The notes: generated by a model from the sequence alone, not told the origin. Counted from the first letter of the stretch, positions 39,945 through 56,567 are shown. The stretch: DNA of 64,000 nt from Ectobius pallidus (GCA_964059195.1 CAXKWD010000006.1:3154530-3218529); one strand, 5' to 3'. Translations and numbers: made by a program.

Positions 39945-42029
39945 AGTTTGTTACAGATGTCAAACTTGAAAGCTCTTTCCCCTGTATGTGTAAGCAGATG
40001 AGTTTTCAGATAATTATTTCGGAAATGTTTCCTTACACACATCGCACCTGATAGGTTTTCCTACTGTATGTGTAACTAGATGAGTTATGAGGTACCTCTT
40101 CCAGAAAAAATTTGTCACAGACACCACACTTTTAAGCCTTTTCTCCTGTATGTGTAAGCAAATGTCTTTTGAGAGCACATCTATAAGAAAATAGTTAGTT
40201 ACACACATCACATTTTTATGGTTTCTATCCTGTATGTTTAATCTGGTGGATTTTGAGAGCACTTCTATCAGAAAATCGTTTGTTACAGACATCACATTTG
40301 AAAGGTTTTTCTCCTGTATGTATACGCATATGAGTTTTGAGATTACACCTATGAGTAAATGTTTTGTTACAGATGTCACACTGGAAAGCTCTTTCCTTTC
40401 TATGTGTAAGCAAATGAGTTTTGAGACGAAAACTATGAGAAAATCGTTTGCTACACACATCACACTTGTAAACTTTTTCTCCTGTATGTGTAAGCAGATG
40501 ACTTTTGAGAGCAAATTTTTAAGAAAATCGTTTGTTACACACATCACATTTGAATGGTTTTTCTCCTGTATGTGTAAGCAGGTGATGTTTGTGAGTACTA
40601 CTATCAGAAAATCGTTTGTTACAGACATCGCATATGAATGGTTTTTCTCCTGTATGTGTATGCAAATGAGTTTTGAGATAGCTCTTTGAGTAAATGTTTT
40701 GTTGCAGAAATCACACTTGAAAGCTCTTTTATTTGTATGTGTAAGCAGATGAGTTTTGAGATTAATTGCAAAAGAAAATGCTTTGTTACATACATCACAA
40801 TTGAAAGGTTTTTCTCCTGAATGTATAAGCAAATGAGATTTGAGGTAAACACTTTGAAAAAATCGTTTGCTACACAAATCGCACTTGTAAGCTTTTTCTC
40901 CTGTATGTACAAGCATATGTCTTTGAAGAACACATCTATAAGAAAATCGTTTGTTACAGACATCACATATGAATGGTTTTTCTCCTGTATGTGTACGAAG
41001 ATGACTTTTGAGAGGACTTGTATGTGAAAATCGTTTCTTACAAACATCACATATGAATGGTCTTTCTCCTGTATGTGTACGCAGATGACTTTTGAGATTA
41101 AATCTTTGCGTAAATGTTTTGTTACAATATCACTCTTGAAAGATTTTTCACCTGTATGTGTAACCAGATGAGATTTGACGTGACTACTTTGAGAAAATCG
41201 TTTGTTACACACATCACACTTGTAATTTTTTTCTCCTGTATGTGTGAGCAGATGAGTTTTGAGAATAGTCTTACGAGAAAATGTTTTGTTACAGGCATCA
41301 CACTTCAATGTTTCTTTTTCCTGTATGTGTAAGCAGATGAGTTTTGAGACTACCTCTTTGAGAAAATTTTTTGGTACAGACATCACACTTGAAATATTTC
41401 CCCCCTGTATGTATAAGCAGATGCTTTTTGAGATTACCTCTATGAGAAAATGTTTTGGTACAGACATCACACTTGTAATTTTTTTCTCCTGTATGTGTAA
41501 GCAGATGAGTTTTGAGAGTACTCTTATGAGCTATGCTGTACGAGTATGATGATGACTTATTTTGGAATTGGTCTTTGTAAGAGAATCATATGACTGGAAT
41601 TGTTTTTCACTAATCACATCCTGGTTTTCATGTTCTCTTACATAAGGAGGTTGAGAATCATTTTGGTCGGAAAGCAATGTCTCCAAACCTTGAACTGTGT
41701 TGGATAACGGAGAATCAGTTTTCAAACAGGTCTATATTCTCAACTTTGTTTGGAAATTTCTTTACCAAATCGAAGGTCACAGGTCTACTTTTTTGGTATT
41801 CATTATTTCCTTTAACAAACGTATCTGAAATTTCGCCACACTCTGTCGATGTCTGTAACTTTGGAACTGTTGCAACATTTGGGTCTATATCCTCACTTTT
41901 AATTTGGCGTGTCGCTACTAAATTGAAGGTTAAGGGTGTATCCTCACACTTAACAGTATGTTCGTGTTTTTCACATTGGGATTGTCTTATTACTTTTTCG
42001 CCACATTGTAATGTTGCCACAGTCTCCAT
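39945..42029 (-). pseudogene. C2H2 zinc-finger pseudogene, long array with finger-5 frameshift, unit 5
   Basis: Combines the long array with the 1-bp loss in finger 5 (~41126), which elsewhere occurs only in the short arrays. The stop before finger 16 is shared with unit 4 and followed by a second private stop in that linker (TTTCTATCC, near 40226). ATG start at 42027-42029 retained. Confidence 0.85.
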
Positions 42030-42341
42030 GATTTACTATAAATCCACACACGACAATAGTAACTCACAACTGTTTAATTGCAGGTGTGTCATTCCACATT
42101 TGTACAAAGATTAAGATAAAATATTTTCCAAGCAGCGAGAATTTCTCAGTCTGTCCAAAGCATTGAGCCGAGATATTTTTCCAACATTCTGCTGCGTTAT
42201 GAGTATCTTGTAGACTGTGACCCGTGATCAACGCATTCCGATCACGTGATCACGTTTCTAGGGAGAAACAGTGGAGTGCCACCAAATTCGAACGGAATGT
42301 TTTATTCACAAAAACGAATTCCACAACCGCAAGCATGTGTT

Positions 42342-44826
42342 TCCCCAGTAGTTGATAAGTATTATAGTGTTAGGCTAGATAGTCTTAAGAATATAGATGA
42401 ACTAAGAAACAGACTAAGTTGTATTAATTGGTATGAAATATTTAGTAAAGAAATAGATGTAAATAAATCTTATAACTTATTCTTAAATATTTTAACTAGA
42501 GAGTTTAATGAATGCTGCCCTAGAATAATAAAAAAAAAAGGAAAAATAATTCAAAATGCAAGTCAAGAGCACTAAAAAACTGGTATACTCCATATCTTAA
42601 TATAATTAGAATTATGCTTCAAACGTGTCATGATAAATGTAAACAAGACAGCAATTATAGAGACATATATAATAGACTAAACAGAATTTATAAAAATGAG
42701 ATTAAACTGGCAAAGTGCAAGGCAAATGACAAATTTATTCTAAATTCTAATAATAGTTGTAAGGCTGCTTGGACTGTAATAAAACATGAAATTAATAGTT
42801 CAAAATCGAACCATGAAGACATACCAATAGCTCCTAATACGCTCAATGCTCACTTTACTGATCTAAACCCAACAGAGGAAGAAAATCATATAACACATCA
42901 AAACAACGTAGATCCCATAACTCTATTGTCAAGTTCATTACAAAAAACAAATCTCAATTTTACATGGGACTTAATTAGCGATGAAAACGTTATAAAAAAG
43001 GCAATAAATAAGTTATCCAACTCAAAAGCAGAAGACTTTTAACGCCTCTCAAATTTTGTCATTAAGTCTATTTCAAAAGAACTGCAGTTTCCCTTATACA
43101 TTCTCACTAACAGAATATTAAATCAAGGAATCTTTCCTGACTGTTTAAAAATAACAGTGACCAGGCCAATTCATAAAAAAGGCGATAGACGAGATCCAAA
43201 TAATTATCGTCCAATTTCCCTCATTCCGATACTGTCAAAGATAGTGGAAATTTGTTTACATACTCAACTATATTCCTTCTTTGAAAATAATAATTTGATC
43301 AGTGATGCACAATATGGATTTAGGTCCAAATTGTCAACAGTAAAAGCAGTCGAAGCCATTGTATCTGAAATCCATAATGGTTTTGAAAGTAAGATGTATT
43401 CTAGTGCAACCCTATTGGATCTGAGTAAAGCTTTTGATTCCATCTCACATGAAATATTAATCAAAAAGTTGGAGTTCTATGGAGTTGAAAGGAAGACACT
43501 TAATTTAATAATATCTTATCTAAATAATAGAGTGCAAATGGTAAAAGTTAATAATGATGCCTCAGATTTCCTACCAATTAAAAAAGGTGTGCCCCAAGGT
43601 TCCATACTAGGGCCTTTCCTATTCACGGTTTATATTAACGATCTACCAGCATATCTGCCTTGTAGGACAATATTATATGCAGATGATACTACTATTCTTA
43701 ACACTCACAGATCCTTGGATGTTATAAAACAAAAAGATGCTTCTATGCTAGAAAAATCTGCTCTCTGGTTAGAGGCAAATCTGTTAAAACTGAACTCAAA
43801 TAAAACCGAAAATATTATTTTTAACCTTAATGTTATAAAAGAAGAAAATAAATATGTTAAACTACTTGGAATACACATGGACCAAAAACTGATCTGGACA
43901 AAGCATATAGAAACTCTATGCAAAAAGCTGGCTCGAGTTACTTTTTTGCTCAATAGACTCAGAGACAATGTCAGTGAAAACTTAATGCTATTTTCGTACT
44001 TTGCCTTCTTTCATTCCCATTTGATATATGGCATACTGCTGTGGGGAAATGCAACTAATACCACACTAGTATTTAAGTGGCAGAAAAGAGCACTTAGATG
44101 CATTTTGGGATTAAACCCAACAGAGTCATGTAGAGAGCATTTTGCTAACCTGAATATAATGACTGTGCCAGGACTATATATTTTTAATTGTCTAGTTTAT
44201 GTAAAGGAAAACCTCTCAGCATTCTCCAATAGGACATCTGTTCATTCACATGACACTAGAAACAGTTACATGATTGATCTTCCCTATTCCAGACTATCCA
44301 AAACACATAATAGTCATCTTTATTTAAGCTTTCAGTTATTTAATAAACTCCCTAAGAGTTCACACTTAGTGACATTGATCAAATTTAAAACTGTTCTAGA
44401 ATCCTGGATTAAGGGTAAAGCATTTTATTCACTTGAAGAGTTTAACAACTGTGATATGTCCAATTTATTATTATGACTGGTATTATAACCTATAGAATAG
44501 CTCAATTTGTATCTGCATACCGTCTTAAATTCTCTTTTAAGATCTTTCACTATTGTATTACTCTGATGCAAATGTGTAGTGTTCCAATTAATGTATGTTA
44601 TTTTTAAGTAGTGTGTGGACAGGTAATCAAAAGAATTTTCTGTGATAAAGCAATCTATAGCAGGTGGTATGATGCTGTCCATTACAATTCCCTACGACTA
44701 TTACAGACATAATTGTAAATAATTTTAAATATATTGTAAATACTGTGTTAAACAATGACGAAGCCAATTGTACCAGGTATTAAACGGCAAATAAAGATTA
44801 TCTTATCTTATCTTATCTTATCTTAT
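42342..44826 (+). mobile_element. LINE-A, 5'-truncated, unit 5
   Basis: 2485 bp at the same site. One extra A in the run near 42530 shifts where the upstream frame breaks. The same in-frame TAA follows. Confidence 0.88.
43157..44476 (+). pseudogene. LINE-A reverse transcriptase fragment, unit 5
   Basis: 439 codons. It ends at TGA where units 1 and 2 have CGA. A Lys-to-Glu change is near the end (FYSLEEF). YADD and the other RT motifs are intact. Confidence 0.85.
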
Positions 44827-45026
44827 CACTCTTGGAACACTCACGCGATTTTCTCTAGTAGTAGTAGTATTCCTTCGAGTCGCTTGCGATTCCTGGAAAT
44901 CCACACGGATTTTCTAGCAAGATTGAGGGTTCACTATCCGTAGAAAATATTTGTTCTTGCTCTATTTTCCACTGCTTTATGAACTTCACATCTCCACCCC
45001 CTTCTGTCATTTTTTTTATTGACCCT

Positions 45027-45751
45027 AGTAATACACTGGATGAAACTAAAATAGGAGTAAGAATTGGAGGAAGAATCATAAATAACATCAGATATGCAGA
45101 TGACACTACCCTACTTGCAGAGAGCAAGAAAGACTTGGAAGATCTTATAAATAGAGTAAAACAGAAAGTGATAAAGCTGGTCTAAAACTAAATGTTAAAA
45201 AACTAAAATAATGACATCAGAGAATATTTCGATAAATATCGGCGGCGAAGTACTAACAACAGTAGACAAAATTAATTTCTTAGGCACAACATTAAAGATG
45301 ACTGTAGTAACACAGAAGAAATAAGGAGAAGGATAATTCTTGGAAAGATAGCAATGAAGAGATTAAATAAGATTATAAATGACTCAGATATTTCAACTAA
45401 ACAAAAATAAGAATAATACAGTCTACAGTGTTTCCTGTGGTATTATATGGTAGTGAAATTTGGACATTAAGGAAAGCAGAGAGGAAAAAATTAGATGCGT
45501 TTGAGATATGGGTATGGAGGAAACTATTAAAGATAACATGGACTGAAAGGACTAATACATCAATCTTAGACGTTATAACACCAGATTTGCCACTGGAAGC
45601 ATTAACTGTGAGAGGAAAACTAATGTATTTTGGACATATCATGAGAAATACACAATCATTAGAGAAGGACACGGAGGAAAGAATACACGGAGACGCCGTG
45701 CTTGCGGTGTTGTATGGGAAACAGATGAAGCCAATGACCACGCCCCCTTAA
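45027..45751 (+). pseudogene. RTE-like reverse transcriptase remnant, spanning units 5 and 6
   Basis: Mixed state: TTAGATGCG as in units 3 and 4, followed about 50 bp later by the contracted TGAAAGGAC as in units 1, 2 and 6. Confidence 0.8.
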
Positions 45752-46663
45752 GGGACCAAAAAGGAGGCTTGCTATATACAATAGCACACAAATACTCCGA
45801 AGTTTCACGGGTTATAACAACGTAACGGTAGGGAAAATATGTAATATCCCAATTTCATATATTAACTACATACTCTGACATCATAATAATCCCGGTAGTA
45901 AGCATTAACCTATCTCAGAAGAGCCAAAAATGTAACTTTCAAATGAGCAACTTTACATGTGCGAGTCATTGACATTAGCAGCCTAGTGTAAAATACAAGT
46001 AAATTATGCTTAGCAATTATACCCATATTCATTCATCCCAAAAATTGATTATTTTCAGTACCTAAATTTTACAAAATTATTAATTTTTAAGGTAAGTTCC
46101 TAGCATAGAATTTAAGTATTTTTGTTTACCTTAAATTTAATTTCTTCAATATTGTTCAATATGTACTTGTCAAAATTCAAAATTCAAAAACTATAATGAA
46201 AGATGTAATATAAATAACTTCAATAGAATTTATTGGTCTTGTGGAGGGTGGAAAAAGGTACAATTTCTCGCCTGTTCGTAGACTTCTGCGCACGTTCTGG
46301 CCTCCATAAAGAATTAATATGAAACATCTCCATTATTGCCATTAGAGAATCAATAATTTATTGCTGTGTTGAAAATTAATCTATATGCACCTTAGAAGAG
46401 CAATATCCTGCGTTTTTGTTGTTGGGTTTCGTAAGCTTAATATTGTAATTCAATATTTCATCAATGTTAACTGTATTTTCTTTTTGTATTGATTTTATAT
46501 GTAAATGTCTATTATTGTAAAATTAATTGTAAAAATTTTGACGTGTCCTATAACATGTACATGTTCGACGGACAAAATAAAATTCTATTCTATTCTATTT
46601 GTTATGTTCCCTTGTTAGGTTCCTGTATGTATCTTCTATACATTTATTTCCATGTTTATTATA

Positions 46664-47479
46664 CAGGGTGTCTTCTATTGACGTTTAAAACTCTCTGTAG
46701 TGACGTAGATGACATTGAAACAAGTGATTTGATATAGGACACATAGGGTCGCAAATGTCGGGAAATGCCTTAAAAATGAAGGACAAATGTGAAACATATG
46801 ACGTCACGAGTGACGACACACCTCTAGCTGCCGGGCTCGTTGACTCCGACGCACACCTAAGCATTCAAAGCAATTGTCGAATGTCACATCACTGTAGCAC
46901 TGTGTCTGCGTGTGCGACTCGAGTGCGAAGCGTTGAAGGTTCCCCTGGGTCTGTCAACTAGCTTTTTTTGTTTTTGCTTTTTTTTTTTTTTGTCAGCAAC
47001 CCTTTTTCTTCGCTCACATGTCAGCAAACATTCTTTTTCTGTTATGTACAATTAGACCACAATTACATACAGTACTGTCAAGCAGATGTATGCAAAGCTG
47101 AGCAATTACTTCTTTTCTCTCGTATTTTATTTGATTAAATTTGAAGATTGAAGAGAAAAATAAAACAAAGAAAACGTGCGTTTTGTAACACATAAATGTA
47201 TTTTTACTATACTCAGTCTGTTAACACAGATCTGCCACAAAAAAATGAATGTTTTGTTTTACATCAACATTAGACCACAATAATTATGTACAGGAGAGTA
47301 CTGTTAAGTAGGTGTATGCAAAGTTCAGGAATACCGTATTTTTTGTGTCTTGTACAGTACTGTGTTTTATTTTGTTTTTGAAGAATCAACACACATAATA
47401 CAGTATCGGTACCGCGTGTTTTTTAACACACAAAGTTAGTTTTATCGTTCTCAGTCTGTTAACAAAGATGTGCCATAGA

Positions 47480-47529
<50 letters not shown>

Positions 47530-48445
47530 AAACAACATTTATGTGCTATTCGTTTGTTGTTAGACCACACTACAGTACAGTAAAGCACAGTACTGTTAAG
47601 GAAATGTACAGTTTGCAAAGTTCATGAATAAGTTTTTTCTCTCGTATTTAAATCTCCTCGATGTTTTCTTAACGATTGGGATTCGTTAAATTTGAAGAAA
47701 CGAAAGAACACGAAAAGAAAAGTTTCAAGCGTTTTGTAATACACAAGGTATTTTTAGTGTATTTATCTGTTAATGAAGATTTGCCAAAAAAATTGTTTTT
47801 CTTCTTCTTCGCTCATGTGTCAGCAAACTGTTTGTTTGCATTACGTAGAACACTTCGTCTTACGAATGTGATCGTAAGCGCAGATCTGTGTTAACAGACT
47901 GAGTACAATAAAAGTACATTTTTGTGTTACAAAACGAAAGTTTTCGTTGTTTTATTTTTCTCTTGTTTCTTCAAATTTCATCAAATAAAATACGAGAGAA
48001 AAGAAGTAACTGCTCAGCATTGCGTATATCTGCTTGATAGTACTGTACGTAATTGTGGTCTAATGGTACATAACAAAAAAAGAATGTTTGCTGACATGTG
48101 AGCGAAGAAAAAGGGTTGCTGACAAAAAAAAGCAAAAACAAAAAAAGCTAGTTGACAGACCCAGGGGAACCTTCTACCCTACGCACTCGAGTCGCACACG
48201 CAGACACAGTGCTACAGTGATGTGACATTCGACAATTGCTTTGAATGCTTAGGTGTGCGTCAGAGTCAACGAGCCCGGCAGCTAGTGGTGTGTCGTCACT
48301 CGTGACGTCATATGTTTCACATTTGTCCTTCATTTTTAATGCATTTCCCGACATTTGCGACCCTATGTGTCCTATATCAAATCACTTGTTTCAATGCCAT
48401 CTACGTCACTACGGAGAGTTTTAAACGTTAATAGAAGACACCCTG
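46664..48445. mobile_element. Foldback / long-TIR element, unit 6
   Basis: 1782 bp, even-unit loop variant, (AG)n at about 47486-47524. It shares the ATGAATG change after the A run with unit 2. Confidence 0.8.
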
Positions 48446-48449
48446 TATA

Positions 48450-48896
48450 CAATGTGTTATTGTATACCAGGAATAATCTACCAAGTCAACAACTTAGACA
48501 GGACGTACATTCACACAACACAAGAAATAGAAACTTTATTGATGTACCTTTTTACAGGCTATCTAAGTCACTCAAAAGTTATCATGTAGTGGGAATGAAA
48601 TGTTATAATATGCTATCAATAAGTGTGCTTAATTACCCAGTTGACAAGTTTAAACATAAGCTATATGACTGGTTAGTTGGTCATCCATTTTATTCCCTAG
48701 ACGAGTTCTTTGAATTTAGTACTAAATCAATTATCTTTTGATATTTTAATTCTTGGTTGTTTGTAAATTATTTTGTTTATAGTACTATTATGTATATATA
48801 TGTAGGCATGTATTTTAAATGTAAAACTGACTTTGTCTATTGCCTCTTTGTAAGCTTAATGACAATAGAATATTATTATTATTATTATTATTATTA
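48450..48896 (+). mobile_element. LINE-B 3' fragment with (ATT)n tail, unit 6
   Basis: Same coding remnant as in unit 1; the tail is one repeat shorter. Confidence 0.75.
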
Positions 48897-50192
48897 GAAC
48901 CTGATGACATGTGCAAGATCATACCAGGTTCGGAAGGCTACAAGAGAGCTATAATGAAAGCCTTGGTAATGCGTTCCATACCAAAAGACATCGAAATGAT
49001 TCTAAGCAAAATTCGTATTAGGGAGCCAGATGCAAGAGAAAAGCTCATATGATTAAATCATCCATAACACATACTCTCTCACAAGAAGAGAGAGGGCTTT
49101 TGGCTGAAAGAGTGGATTTTTCTCATGCAAAATATTCTCATGAGGAGGATGAAGTTATTAAGGGGAACTGGAAAAGATTTTCTCTGCCCATTGAAATCAG
49201 TTAAGAAGAGAAAAGCTTAGAATGAGGAATATGAAAAGGGAAGGAGAAAGAGATCATGCTCCAAGATATAATTTCAGGAAATGTAAGAGAGTTCAGTATA
49301 AAGTTGAAAACACTGAAGAAAGTACTGATAGTGACAGTGATGCAAGTGATTCAGAACCTAATGACATGTGCAAGATCATACCAGGTTCGGAAGGCTACAA
49401 GAGAGTTATAATAAAAGCCTCTGTTAAGCTTTCCATACCAAAAGACATCAAAATGATTCTAAGCAAAATTTGAATTAGGGAGCCAGATGCAGTATGTCCT
49501 GCTCATATGATTGAATCATCCCTAACACATACTCTCTCACAAGAAGAGAGAGGGCTTTTGGCTGAAAGAGGAGTGGATTTTTCTCATGCAAAATATTCTC
49601 ATGAGGAGGATGAAGTTATTAAGGGGAACTGGAATAGATTTTCTCTGCCCATTGAAATCAGTTAAGAAGAGAAAAGCTTAGAATGAGGAATATGAAAAGG
49701 GAAGGAGAAAGAGATCATGCTCCAAGATATAATTTCAGGAAATGTAAGAGAGTTCAGTATAAAGTTGAAAACACTGAAGAAAGTACTGATAGTGACAGTG
49801 ATGCAAGTGATTCAGAACCTAATGACATGTGCAAGATCATACCAGGTTCGGAAGGCTACAAGAGAGTTATAATAAAAGCCCCTGTAATGCTTTCCATACC
49901 AAAAGACATCGAAATGATTCTAAGCAAAATTTGAATTAGGGAGCCAGATGCAGTATGTTGAAAACACTGAAAAAAGTACGGATAGTGACAGTGATGCAAG
50001 TGATTCAGAACCTGATGATATGTGCAAGATCATACCAGGTTCGGAAGGCTACAAGAGAGCTATAATGAAGCCTCGGTAATGCGTTCCATACCAAAAGACA
50101 TCGAAATGATTCTAAGCAAAATTCGTATTAGGGAGCCAGATGCAAGAGAAAAGCCCATATGATTAAATCATCCATAACACATACTCTCTCAC
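48897..50192 (+). repeat. 461-bp exon-like tandem array, unit 6
   Basis: Copies 2 and 3 begin their frames at 49222 and 49683. Copy 3 is homogenised as in units 1 and 2. Confidence 0.75.
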
Positions 50193-51942
<1,750 letters not shown>

Positions 51943-52254
51943 GATTTACTATAAATCCACACACGACAATAGTAACTCACAACTGTTTAATTGCAGGTGT
52001 GTCATTCCACATTTGTACAAAGATTAAGATAAAATATTTTCCAAGCAGCGAGAATTTCTCAGTCTGTCCAAAGCATTGAGCCGAGATATTTTTCCAACAT
52101 TCTGCTGCGTTATGAGTATCTTGTAGACTGTGACCCGTGATCAACGCATTCCGATCACGTGATCACGTTTCTAGGGAGAAACAGTGGAGTGCCACCAAAT
52201 TCGAACGGAATGTTTTATTCACAAAAACGAATTCCACAACCGCAAGCATGTGTT

Positions 52255-54738
52255 TCCCCAGTAGTTGATAAGTATTATAGTGTTAGGCTAGATAGTCTTA
52301 AGAATATAGATGAACTAAGAAACAGACTAAGTTGTATTAATTGGTATGAAATATTTAGTAAAGAAATAGATGTAAATAAATTTTATAACTTATTCTTAAA
52401 TATTTTAACTAGAGAGTTTAATGAATGCTGCCCTAGAATAATAAAAAAAAAGGAAAAATAATTCAAAATGCAAGTCAAGAGCACTAAAAAACTGGTATAC
52501 TCCATATCTTAATATAATTAGAATTATGCTTCAAACGTGTCATGATAAATGTAAACAAGACAGCAATTATAGAGACATATATAATAGACTAAACAGAATT
52601 TATAAAAATGAGATTAAACTGGCAAAGTGCAAGGCAAATGACAAATTTATTCTAAATTCTAATAATAGTTGTAAGGCTGCTTGGACTGTAATAAAACATG
52701 AAATTAATAGTTCAAAATCGAACCATGAAGACATACCAATAGCTCCTAATACGCTCAATGCTCACTTTACTGATCTAAACCCAACAGAGGAAGAAAATCA
52801 TATAACACATCAAAACAACGTAGATCCCATAACTCTATTGTCAAGTTCATTACAAAAAACAAATCTCAATTTTACATGGGACTTAATTAGCGATGAAAAC
52901 GTTATAAAAAAGGCAATAAATAAGTTATCCAACTCAAAAGCAGAAGACTTTTAACGCCTCTCAAATTTTGTCATTAAGTCTATTTCAAAAGAACTGCAGT
53001 TTCCCTTATACATTCTCACTAACAGAATATTAAATCAAGGAATCTTTCCTGACTGTTTAAAAATAACAGTGACCAGGCCAATTCATAAAAAAGGCGATAG
53101 ACGAGATCCAAATAATTATCGTCCAATTTCCCTCATTCCGATACTGTCAAAGATAGTGGAAATTTGTTTACATACTCAACTATATTCCTTCTTTGAAAAT
53201 AATAATTTGATCAGTGATGCACAATATGGATTTAGGTCCAAATTGTCAACAGTAAAAGCAGTCGAAGCCATTGTATCTGAAATCCATAATGGTTTTGAAA
53301 GTAAGATGTATTCTAGTGCAACCCTATTGGATCTGAGTAAAGCTTTTGATTCCATCTCACATGAAATATTAATCAAAAAGTTGGAGTTCTATGGAGTTGA
53401 AAGGAAGACACTTAATTTAATAATATCTTATCTAAATAATAGAGTGCAAATGGTAAAAGTTAATAATGATGCCTCAGATTTCCTACCAATTAAAAAAGGT
53501 GTGCCCCAAGGTTCCATACTAGGGCCTTTCCTATTCACGGTTTATATTAACGATCTACCAGCATATCTGCCTTGTAGGACAATATTATATGCAGATGATA
53601 CTACTATTCTTAACACTCACAGATCCTTGGATGTTATAAAACAAAAAGATGCTTCTATGCTAGAAAAATCTGCTCTCTGGTTAGAGGCAAATCTGTTAAA
53701 ACTGAACTCAAATAAAACCGAAAATATTATTTTTAACCTTAATGTTATAAAAGAAGAAAATAAATATGTTAAACTACTTGGAATACACATGGACCAAAAA
53801 CTGATCTGGACAAAGCATATAGAAACTCTATGCAAAAAGCTGGCTCGAGTTACTTTTTTGCTCAATAGACTCAGAGACAATGTCAGTGAAAACTTAATGC
53901 TATTTTCGTACTTTGCCTTCTTTCATTCCCATTTGATATATGGCATACTGCTGTGGGGAAATGCAACTAATACCACACTAGTATTTAAGTGGCAGAAAAG
54001 AGCACTTAGATGCATTTTGGGATTAAACCCAACAGAGTCATGTAGAGAGCATTTTGCTAACCTGAATATAATGACTGTGCCAGGACTATATATTTTTAAT
54101 TGTCTAGTTTATGTAAAGGAAAACCTCTCAGCATTCTCCAATAGGACATCTGTTCATTCACATGACACTAGAAACAGTTACATGATTGATCTTCCCTATT
54201 CCAGACTATCCAAAACACATAATAGTCATCTTTATTTAAGCTTTCAGTTATTTAATAAACTCCCTAAGAGTTCACACTTAGTGACATTGATCAAATTTAA
54301 AACTGTTCTAGAATCCTGGATTAAGGGTAAAGCATTTTATTCACTTAAAGAGTTTAACAACTGTGATATGTCCAATTTATTATTATGACTGGTATTATAA
54401 CCTATAGAATAGCTCAATTTGTATCTGCATACCGTCTTAAATTCTCTTTTAAGATCTTTCACTATTGTATTACTCTGATGCAAATGTGTAGTGTTCCAAT
54501 TAATGTATGTTATTTTTAAGTAGTGTGTGGACAGGTAATCAAAAGAATTTTCTGTGATAAAGCAATCTATAGCAGGTGGTATGATGCTGTCCATTACAAT
54601 TCCCTATGACTATTACAGACATAATTGTAAATAATTTTAAATATATTGTAAATACTGTGATAAACAATGACGAAGCCAATTGTACCAGGTATTAAACGGC
54701 AAATAAAGATTATCTTATCTTATCTTATCTTATCTTAT
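52255..54738 (+). mobile_element. LINE-A, 5'-truncated, unit 6
   Basis: 2484 bp at the same site. A Ser-to-Phe change lies in the linker region (near 52381). Confidence 0.88.
53069..54388 (+). pseudogene. LINE-A reverse transcriptase fragment, unit 6
   Basis: 439 codons, ending at TGA as in unit 5, with RT motifs intact. Confidence 0.85.
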
Positions 54739-54938
54739 CACTCTTGGAACACTCACGCGATTTTCTCTAGTAGTAGTAGTATTCCTTCGAGTCGCTTGCG
54801 ATTCCTGGAAATCCACACGGATTTTCTAGCAAGATTGAGGGTTCACTATCCGTAGAAAATATTTGTTCTTGCTCTATTTTCCACTGCTTTATGAACTTCA
54901 CAGCTCCACCCCCTTCTGTCATTTTTTTTATTGACCCT

Positions 54939-55662
54939 AGTAATACACTGGATGAAACTAAAATAGGAGTAAGAATTGGAGGAAGAATCATAAATAACAT
55001 CAGATATGCAGATGACACTACCCTACTTGCAGAGAGCAAGAAAGACTTGGAAGATCTTATAAATAGAGTAAAACAGAAAGTGATAAAGCTGGTCTAAAAC
55101 TAAATGTTAAAAAACTAAAATAATGACATCAGAGAATATTTCGATAAATATCGGCGGCGAAGTACTAACAACAGTAGACAAAATTAATTTCTTAGGCACA
55201 ACATTAAAGATGACTGTAGTAACACAGAAGAAATAAGGAGAAGGATAATTCTTGGAAAGATAGCAATGAAGAGATTAAATAAGATTATAAATGACTCAGA
55301 TATTTCAACTAAACAAAAATAAGAATAATACAGTCTACAGTGTTTCCTGTGGTATTATATGGTAGTGAAATTTGGACATTAAGGAAAGCAGAGAGGAAAA
55401 AATTAGATGGTTTGAGATATGGGTATGGAGGAAACTATTAAAGATAACATGGACTGAAAGGACTAATACATCAATCTTAGACGTTATAACACCAGATTTG
55501 CCACTGGAAGCATTAACTGTGAGAGGAAAACTAATGTATTTTGGACATATCATGAGAAATACACAATCATTAGAGAAGGACACGGAGGAAAGAATACACG
55601 GAGACGCCGTGCTTGCGGTTTTGTATGGGAAACAGATGAAGCCAATGACCACGCCCCCTTAA
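54939..55662 (+). pseudogene. RTE-like reverse transcriptase remnant, spanning units 6 and 7
   Basis: Unit-1 type with the missing base at TTAGATGG. Near its end it reads GCGGTTTTG, matching the start of the window, where the other copies read GCGGTGTTG. Confidence 0.8.
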
Positions 55663-56567
55663 GGGACCAAAAAGGAGGCTTGCTATATACAATAGCACAC
55701 AAATACTCCGAAGTTTCACGGGTTATAACAACGTAACGGTAGGGAAAATATGTAATATCCCAATTTCATATATTAACTACATACTCTGACATCATAATAA
55801 TCCCGGTAGTAAGCATTAACCTATCTCAGAAGAGCCAAAAATGTAACTTTCAAATGAGCAACTTTACATGTGCGAGTCATTGACATTAGCAGCCTAGTGT
55901 AAAATACAAGTAAATTATGCTTAGCAATTATACCCATATTCATTCATCCCAAAAATTGATTATTTTCAGTACCTAAATTTTACAAAATTATTAATTTTTA
56001 AGGTAAGTTCCTAGCATAGAATTTAAGTATTTTTGTTTACCTTAAATTTAATTTCTTCAATATTGTTCAATATGTACTTGTCAAAATTCAAAAACTATAA
56101 TGAAAGATGTAATATAAATAACTTTAATAGAATTTATTGGTCTTGTGGAGGGTGGAAAAAGATACAATTTCTCGCCTGTTCGTAGACTTCTGCGCACGTT
56201 TTGGCCTCCATAAAGAATTAATATGAAACATCTCCATTATTGCCATTAGAGAATCAATAATTTATTGCTGTGTTGAAAATTAATCTATATGCACCTTAGA
56301 AGAGCAATATCCTGCGTTTTTGTTGTTGGGTTTCGTAAGCTTAATATTGTAATTCAATATTTCATCAATGTTAACTGTATTTTCTTTTTGTATTGATTTT
56401 ATATGTAAATGTCTATTATTGTAAAATTAATTGTAAAAATTTTGACGTGTCCTATAACATGTACATGTTCGACGGACTAAATAAAATTCTATTCTATTCT
56501 ATTTGTTATGTTCCCTTGTTAGGTTCCTGTATGTATCTTCTATACATTTATTTCCATGTTTATTATA

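Larger units (their letters stand above)
35338..45595. repeat. Tandem composite unit 5 (10258 bp; long finger array, LINE-A present)
   Basis: The longest unit, with both the full finger array and LINE-A. It alternates between unit-4-like stretches (right foldback arm, second 461-bp copy, zinc-finger C-terminus) and unit-1/2/6-like stretches (third 461-bp copy, finger-5 frameshift, end of the RTE-like remnant). It also has the longest (AG)n tract, near 37229-37279. Confidence 0.95.
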
